10,438 bases of DNA from DASPPK01 sp964399235 (GTDB lineage Archaea > Thermoproteota > Bathyarchaeia > Bathyarchaeales > Bathycorpusculaceae): assembly GCA_964399235.1 (NCBI GenBank), contig CAYNQC010000049.1, positions 1-10,438 on the forward strand, read 5' to 3'. The first letter of the stretch is position 1. Each line of letters opens with the position of its first letter. Shown piece by piece: positions 6,977 to 10,438 of this stretch. The translations under genes were made by a program, and so were the position numbers. A model generated the notes under the pieces. The model was not told the DNA's origin. It saw only the letters and a list, made by a program, of their open reading frames with translations, and did no database searches.

Positions 6977-7120
6977 TTATTTCACGAATTTCATTGGGTG
7001 CCTCTTGAACCTTTTCTTGCAGGTCACACAGCAGAAATGGTAGGTTTCCCCGCCAAAAGTGATTTTGAACTTGGATGTTTTTTCATCCAATACGGTACCG
7101 CAAACAGGGTCTTTGGGCAT
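6977..7120 (-). CDS. small YHS-domain protein (47 residues)
   Basis: Read on the minus strand from the ATG at 7120, this encodes 47 residues that begin MPKDPVCGTVLDEK, continue FKITFGGETYHFCCVTCKKR, and end in FVK before TAA. The DPVCG start and the YHFCCVTCKKRF segment are hallmarks of the YHS domain, whose cysteines (C7, C30, C31 and C34) bind a metal. YHS domains occur in copper and heavy-metal ATPases, and as tiny free proteins in archaea. They are likely metal sensors, chaperones or carriers, and the role here is not known. The length equals a single domain. GAGGT (7133-7139 region) lies 13 bases upstream, rather far for a ribosome binding site, but no other start is in frame before a stop. 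A CATAATAAG TATA-like element is at 7160-7168. Confidence 0.85.
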   Translation of the reverse strand: MPKDPVCGTVLDEKTSKFKITFGGETYHFCCVTCKKRFKRHPMKFVK

Positions 7121-7174
7121 TATGAAGCTCTGAACCTCAATGAAAAATGTACACTCTGCTTATTATGATTAGTG

Positions 7175-7190
7175 GTAAAAAGAGAAAAGA
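7175..7190 (-). terminator. T-rich terminator after the zinc-ribbon gene
   Basis: The minus strand reads TCTTTTCTCTTTTTAC about 35 bases after the stop codon of the CxxC-x17-CxxC gene. This pyrimidine tract fits archaeal termination and separates that gene from the YHS gene downstream. Confidence 0.4.
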
Positions 7191-7223
7191 TTAGGAACGA
7201 AGTAAAGACGTTAGCCTATTAGC

Positions 7224-7361
7224 TCAATATCTTCGTGGCGGTCTTCGTTTAGAATAACATTCTCGGCAGTATACGGGTCTGCTTCCGTCAGGTTTGAAGG
7301 GAACTTCGCATTCCTTTCCACAGTCGCCGCAAACTGCCTTGTGCATCTCTTTCTTATACAT
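7224..7361 (-). CDS. small CxxC-x17-CxxC zinc-ribbon protein (45 residues)
   Basis: Read on the minus strand from the ATG at 7361, this encodes 45 residues beginning MYKKEMHKAVCGDCGKECEV and ending YCRECYSKRRPPRRY before TGA. C11 and C14 are separated from C32 and C35 by exactly 17 residues. This matches the small CxxC-x17-CxxC family known from archaea and some bacteria, with the usual CEVPFKP stretch and a basic, Pro-rich tail. The four cysteines probably hold one zinc ion; C18 is extra. The basic tail suggests nucleic acid binding, but this is inference. AAGAGGAG (7373-7380) lies 11 bases before the ATG and supports translation. It directly follows the DEAD-box helicase gene on the same strand. 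Confidence 0.88.
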   Translation of the reverse strand: MYKKEMHKAVCGDCGKECEVPFKPDGSRPVYCRECYSKRRPPRRY

Positions 7362-7390
7362 TCACTATTCAACTCCTCTTCTATTGAGTG

Positions 7391-7403
7391 CAAAAAATTT
7401 AGG
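7391..7403 (-). promoter_or_regulatory. T6 tract and TATA-like sequence between helicase and zinc-ribbon genes
   Basis: The minus strand reads CCTAAATTTTTTG. The T6 run, about 55 bases past the helicase stop, may end helicase transcripts, while CCTAAATT about 35 bases before the zinc-ribbon ATG could act as its TATA element. A second candidate, CTTAAATTG, lies at about 7436-7444. The sequence does not decide between read-through and a separate promoter. Confidence 0.3.
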
Positions 7404-7452
7404 TTCTTGCACGCTTCCTTGTAGATAGCAACAGCAATTTAAGTTTATTCGT

Positions 7453-8631
7453 TTACCAACGCAGTTTTGCCGTATCGATGTAGGGAGCAGTGTTCCGATT
7501 GTCGGCGCCCGCGGGAGCATCGTTTTCGCTGATTTCCTGTATCTTCGTCTTCGTCAAAGCTTTTATGTTGTTGAAATCTGACAGTTCACCGTAACCCACC
7601 AGGGTTATCGCTGTTCCTTCTTGTCCCATCCTTGCGGTTCTTCCGATTCGGTGAAAGTACACCAAAGCTTCCATCGGCACGTCGTAGTTTATGATGTGAG
7701 TTACTCCTTGAATGTCTAGGCCTCTTGCTGCAACGTCGGTGGCGACAAGCAGTTTCAATCTTCCTCTTCTGAACAGGTCAATGACGCAGTCTCGTTGCGG
7801 CTGGGTGAGACCTGCATGCAATGGTTTTGAATCGTATCCTCTTTCCCGCAATTTCTCTGCCAAAATGCTCGTGTCCGTACGTCTCTTGCAGAATATTATA
7901 GCGCGGCCTATGTGGTTCTCGTCCAGTATGTTGCACAGTACCCCAAACTTGTCATGGGGATTCACAACCATGTAATACTGGTTCATCTGTGTGAGGGCTA
8001 TTTCGTCCTTGCTTACGAGTATCTTTTCTGGGTTTTTCATGTATCTATTGCATATTCTCATCACTTGCTGGTCTATGGTCGCTGAGAAAAGACTAGTCTG
8101 TCTCTTAGACGGCACTCGCGCAAGTATATATTCAATGTCTTCTATGAAACCCATGTCGAGCATTCTGTCAGCTTCGTCGAGAACGACAACGCCTACAAAT
8201 CCCAGGTTTAAAATGCGTCTTTCAAGAAGGTCGATTATCCGGCCTGGCGTTCCGACGACAATTTGGACGCCGCCTCTCAGAGCATGTATCTGTCTTTCTA
8301 TAGGTTCTCCACCGTAAACTGCGAGTATTCTGAACCCTGCATATTTTCCGATTCTGCGAATATGTTCTGCAACTTGTACAGCGAGTTCGCGAGTTGGAAC
8401 TAGGACTAGCCCTTGGACCTCTCTGCCCTCTGGACTAATGCGTTCCAACATCGGAATTCCGAACGCTGCAGTTTTCCCTGTCCCTGTTTGAGCTTGACCT
8501 ATAACGTCTTTGCCTTGAAGCAAAGGGGTTATGGCTTGAGCTTGAATTGGAAAAAGATCTGTGAATCCAAGCTCTTCGATACCTTTCATGACTTCCACGC
8601 TGAGTGGAAAGTCCTTGAAACATGTTTGCAT
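7453..8631 (-). CDS. DEAD-box ATP-dependent RNA helicase
   Basis: The 392-residue protein is a minimal DEAD-box helicase that unwinds or remodels RNA duplexes using ATP in the cytoplasm. All the family motifs are visible: Q motif (F5, Q30), motif I AQTGTGKT (47-54), Ia PTREL (79-83), GG and TPGR (128-131), motif II DEAD (152-155), motif III SAT (183-185), motif IV IIFCKRR, motif V ATDVAARGLD (297-306) and motif VI HRIGRTAR (327-334). The C-terminal extension is short (about 30 residues, ending DTAKLRW) and has no RNA-binding domain such as that of DbpA or CsdA. The start at 8631 is chosen because AGGAGAT lies 8 bases upstream; an in-frame ATG at 8664 would add 11 residues and run through that site. 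Archaeal relatives are often cold- or stress-induced, which is family knowledge only. A zinc-ribbon gene follows on the same strand. Confidence 0.95.
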   Translation of the reverse strand: MQTCFKDFPLSVEVMKGIEELGFTDLFPIQAQAITPLLQGKDVIGQAQTGTGKTAAFGIPMLERISPEGREVQGLVLVPTRELAVQVAEHIRRIGKYAGFRILAVYGGEPIERQIHALRGGVQIVVGTPGRIIDLLERRILNLGFVGVVVLDEADRMLDMGFIEDIEYILARVPSKRQTSLFSATIDQQVMRICNRYMKNPEKILVSKDEIALTQMNQYYMVVNPHDKFGVLCNILDENHIGRAIIFCKRRTDTSILAEKLRERGYDSKPLHAGLTQPQRDCVIDLFRRGRLKLLVATDVAARGLDIQGVTHIINYDVPMEALVYFHRIGRTARMGQEGTAITLVGYGELSDFNNIKALTKTKIQEISENDAPAGADNRNTAPYIDTAKLRW

Positions 8632-8974
8632 ATTTTTATATCTCCTGCCACAAAAATTGTGCATGCATTCCAAAAGCTCTCAAAAGCCTTGTAAGCTATG
8701 AATTAATGTGACGACTCCATTGAATGTTGATCCTAGATAAAAAGGTTTACTATCGCGAAGGCAGAAACCATAACGAAGTTGCCACCGCAAACTACGTGAA
8801 CTCGTCAAATATGAAGTCCAAGCAACATCCCGAAGAGCTTGTGACCTTGGGGAGTCCCGCTGTTCAATTTTCCAGTGGAGACACGGCCGCCACCAATTTG
8901 ACACTATCATAAAAACAATTCATTGGAATCGAGTAGCAATTAGTGTTTTCTGGAAAAGGTCGCGACCTCAAAGG
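8632..8974. other. 343-base region without a supported gene; contains the helicase leader and promoter
   Basis: No convincing protein gene or structured RNA is seen here. The end nearest the helicase (8632-8745) appears to be its promoter and leader. The minus strand carries CCTTTTTAT at 8737-8745 as a TATA-like element. In the leader are a direct repeat GCTTTTG (8671-8677 and 8681-8687, ten bases apart), a small hairpin (8649-8661), and the AGGAGAT site. The rest (about 8746-8940) has short open frames on both strands without ribosome binding sites or family features. A 12-base perfect palindrome (8957-8968) lies just past the stop of the aldo/keto reductase gene. Confidence 0.5.
8957..8968. 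repeat. 12-base perfect palindrome AGGTCGCGACCT
   Basis: The sequence AGGTCGCGACCT reads the same on both strands, and a partial copy (AAAGGTC) follows at 8970-8976. It begins about 20 bases past the end of the aldo/keto reductase gene. With no loop it is a poor transcription terminator, but it could be a protein-binding site. A palindrome of this length can also occur by chance. Confidence 0.5.
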
Positions 8975-9829
8975 TCAGAGTGAGATCGCTGCTTCTTCGA
9001 GCTTGATCATTTCTTCAGCGTCAAGCCTCCAGCCAGTTGAGCTCACGTTCTCAGCTACTCTTTCTGGCCTTGAAGCTCTTGGAATCGGAAAGAGGAGGTT
9101 ACTCTTAGACATCAACCAGTTAAGAGCTGTCTGCGCCGGAGTTGCGCCGCCATGCTTCTGCGAGATGTCGGCCATGACAGCTTTGAGTTTTCTGTCAGGA
9201 TGGGCTAAGGCTCCGTGAGCGATTGGCCTGTAGGGCAGGACAGCAATGTTCTTCTGCTTACAGTAAGGAAGAATGTCTTTCTCTATTCGGCGGGTCATTA
9301 GATTGTATTCAACTTGATTGGAAGCAAGCCGGTTCTCTGATAGGGCTTTTTCAGCGTTCTTCATTTGCTCTAGAGAGAAGTTGCTAACTCCTAGGTATCT
9401 GACTCTTCCAGTTACCACTAATTTCTCCATGGCTTTCATGGTTTCTTCAATAGGAACTCTCGAGTTAGGTTGGTGAATCTGATAGAGGTCAATGTACGAG
9501 CACTTAAGCTTCCTGAGACTGTCTTCCGCAGCCTTCAAAACTTCGTTGTATCTGTGATGGTTCCAGAACAATTTGGTTGCAATGAACAAGTCTTCTCTGT
9601 CGTGGCCTTTGATCGTCTCTGCGACTATGTTCTCGGTTCGGTATATTTCGGCCGTGTCGATGAGGTTTATTCCAAGCTCCAACCCTTTCTTAAGAGCGGT
9701 TATCTTGGCGATTCTCCGTGATTCGTGACGCAGAACCATCGCCGCGACTATGTATAGTGGGTCATAGTACGTTCCCATCCCTATGCGAGAGACTCGGACA
9801 CCAGTCCATCCGAATTCGCGATACTCCAT
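8975..9829 (-). CDS. aldo/keto reductase
   Basis: The 284-residue protein is an NAD(P)H-dependent oxidoreductase of the aldo/keto reductase superfamily, a TIM barrel that reduces aldehydes or ketones. The catalytic tetrad is visible as D58 and Y63 (INLIDTAEIY), K86 (IATKLF) and H119 (YQIHQP). Further family marks are GRVRYLGVSNF, the NQVEYNL strand, and LLFPIPRASRPERVAENV, which corresponds to the NADP-binding end of the barrel. The substrate cannot be told. After MGTYY the protein carries DPLYIVAAMVLRHESRR before the usual helix, somewhat longer than common relatives. The ATG at 9829 begins a normal MEYREFGWTGVRVSRIGMGT. A GTG at 9844 is an alternative adding five residues, and neither start has a clear ribosome binding site. 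A weak TATA-like CCTAAATG at about 9875-9884 would fit a nearly leaderless transcript. Confidence 0.93.
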   Translation of the reverse strand: MEYREFGWTGVRVSRIGMGTYYDPLYIVAAMVLRHESRRIAKITALKKGLELGINLIDTAEIYRTENIVAETIKGHDREDLFIATKLFWNHHRYNEVLKAAEDSLRKLKCSYIDLYQIHQPNSRVPIEETMKAMEKLVVTGRVRYLGVSNFSLEQMKNAEKALSENRLASNQVEYNLMTRRIEKDILPYCKQKNIAVLPYRPIAHGALAHPDRKLKAVMADISQKHGGATPAQTALNWLMSKSNLLFPIPRASRPERVAENVSSTGWRLDAEEMIKLEEAAISL

Positions 9830-9951
9830 AATGGTCAAAACCACGCTTTTTTTCTTTCACACGTTTCCACAATAGGCATTTAGGCCGTCAGATTTGTCAA
9901 CTTTGGCTTTCGCTCACGTGCCAATGACTCTTTTGGGTCCAAGACGCGATC

Positions 9952-10341
9952 TCAGGTATGTTTGGATTCTCGGAGCTTGTCTAACAGCAATGACGCTTTC
10001 TTGTTGCCGTGTTTACTCCTATACGCTAGAAGTCCAGCTCTGGACAATGCGTTTCGTTGCCCCTCAGGATTGTTTGGGTCATACTGGTTGATGAACTGAT
10101 CACATGGAAATTCTGCGCAGTCTCCACAATGATTAGCGCCTCGCCCCGTGGCACAAGCGTAGACTGGACAGACTCCCGTGGCCCAGAAAGGTTTTCCTTC
10201 AACTGCAGCGCATCCCGCGCAGTGAGGTAGTTTCTCGCCTAAGTAGTTCGCGCAATGAGCACAATCCCCACCGCATACGGTCAATAGTCGTCTTTGTTCT
10301 GACATGAACGCGACACATTCCAAATTTCTTGCAAGAACCAT
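9952..10341 (-). CDS. Cys-rich DUF3795-type protein
   Basis: The protein is 129 residues from the ATG at 10341, or 117 from a second ATG at 10305 (MSEQRRLLTVCGGDC). The arrangement CGGDCAHC, then HCAGC, then GVCPVYAC, then NHCGDCAEFPC matches the DUF3795 family, small Cys-rich proteins widespread in anaerobic archaea and bacteria. There are ten cysteines in the domain (C23, C27, C30, C41, C44, C58, C63, C72, C75 and C80), enough for zinc or iron-sulfur binding. The C-terminal part (about 96-129) is a basic helix. The function is unknown for the family. The relation to the first ten residues of the family suggests the second ATG may be the true start; GGAATGTG is a weak ribosome binding site before it. 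The gene starts only four bases after the stop of a likely upstream gene. Confidence 0.85.
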   Translation of the reverse strand: MVLARNLECVAFMSEQRRLLTVCGGDCAHCANYLGEKLPHCAGCAAVEGKPFWATGVCPVYACATGRGANHCGDCAEFPCDQFINQYDPNNPEGQRNALSRAGLLAYRSKHGNKKASLLLDKLRESKHT

Positions 10342-10345
10342 TTAA

Positions 10346-10438
10346 CTAGTACGGTGCTCTATTTTCCCTTTTCTGATCGCACTGGCTGTCTAATATTTCC
10401 AACACCTTAGCTGTATCAGTAAGGGGACTTTGGCAGGT
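10346..10438 (-). CDS. possible C-terminal end of an unidentified protein (partial)
   Basis: On the minus strand one frame stays open from the window edge for 30 codons to TAG at 10346-10348, reading TCQSPLTDTAKVLEILDSQC and then DQKRENRAPY. The other two frames are closed within 16 codons. The composition resembles a helical, charged protein end, and the stop falls four bases before the first ATG of the DUF3795-type gene, as in an operon. Too little is visible to name it, and chance remains possible. Confidence 0.4.
   Translation of the reverse strand, partial: TCQSPLTDTAKVLEILDSQCDQKRENRAPY

Noticed and set aside
7211..7393. 60-codon minus-strand frame over the zinc-ribbon gene
   Set aside because: It is out of frame with the clear CxxC-x17-CxxC protein, which has a ribosome binding site and family motifs.
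8724..8912. Open frame of 62 codons on the plus strand between helicase and aldo/keto reductase genes
   Set aside because: No ribosome binding site, no recognisable motif, low-complexity Ser/Thr/Asn composition and an equally long open frame on the opposite strand.

Overview
The window looks archaeal and probably comes from an anaerobic, uncultured lineage of the Bathyarchaeia type. The lineage is inference; the signs are as follows. The tRNA lacks an encoded CCA tail. Several genes have AT-rich TATA-like boxes and pyrimidine-rich ends. One secreted protein ends in a VPEF + membrane helix + basic tail anchor of the kind common in archaeal surface proteins. An archaeal secreted protein carries dockerins, and there is a flavin reductase-rubredoxin fusion typical of anaerobes. 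No mobile element, CRISPR array or rRNA was found.

Layout. A tRNA-Gly(CCC) occupies the first 74 bases on the + strand. From about 140 to 5650 lies a block of three large exported proteins. The first (minus strand, 142-3099) is a 985-residue protein with five ~72-residue repeats, a C39/papain-like peptidase domain split by an inserted dockerin, a CARDB domain and a second dockerin at the C-terminus. The second (minus, 3259-4656) is a NosD-type parallel beta-helix protein with a VPEF-type C-terminal anchor. The third (plus, 4754-5653, divergent from the second) is a matrixin-like zinc metallopeptidase with a signal peptide and a C-terminal membrane helix. Together they suggest an extracellular proteolysis or surface-assembly locus in which each protein is held differently: dockerin, anchor motif, or plain transmembrane helix.

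From 5790 to 8631 is a run of minus-strand genes for cytoplasmic redox, zinc and RNA functions. In transcription order they are a DEAD-box RNA helicase, a 45-residue CxxC-x17-CxxC zinc-ribbon protein, a 47-residue YHS-domain protein, a stand-alone Lrp/AsnC-type RAM domain, and a flavin reductase-rubredoxin fusion (high-molecular-weight rubredoxin). The two small proteins are easily missed but are clear when the minus strand is read in the right frame. Gaps of about 90-140 bases with TATA-like boxes suggest mostly separate promoters rather than one operon. From 8975 to the end, still on the minus strand, come an aldo/keto reductase, a Cys-rich DUF3795-type protein, and probably the last 30 codons of one more gene.

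The points most worth a second look are the dockerin nested inside a peptidase domain, the repeats with paired Phe-His-Val/Ile-Asp motifs, the near-perfect internal ribosome binding site and ATG in front of the rubredoxin half of the fusion gene, and the helicase leader with its direct repeat, hairpin and small upstream ORF.
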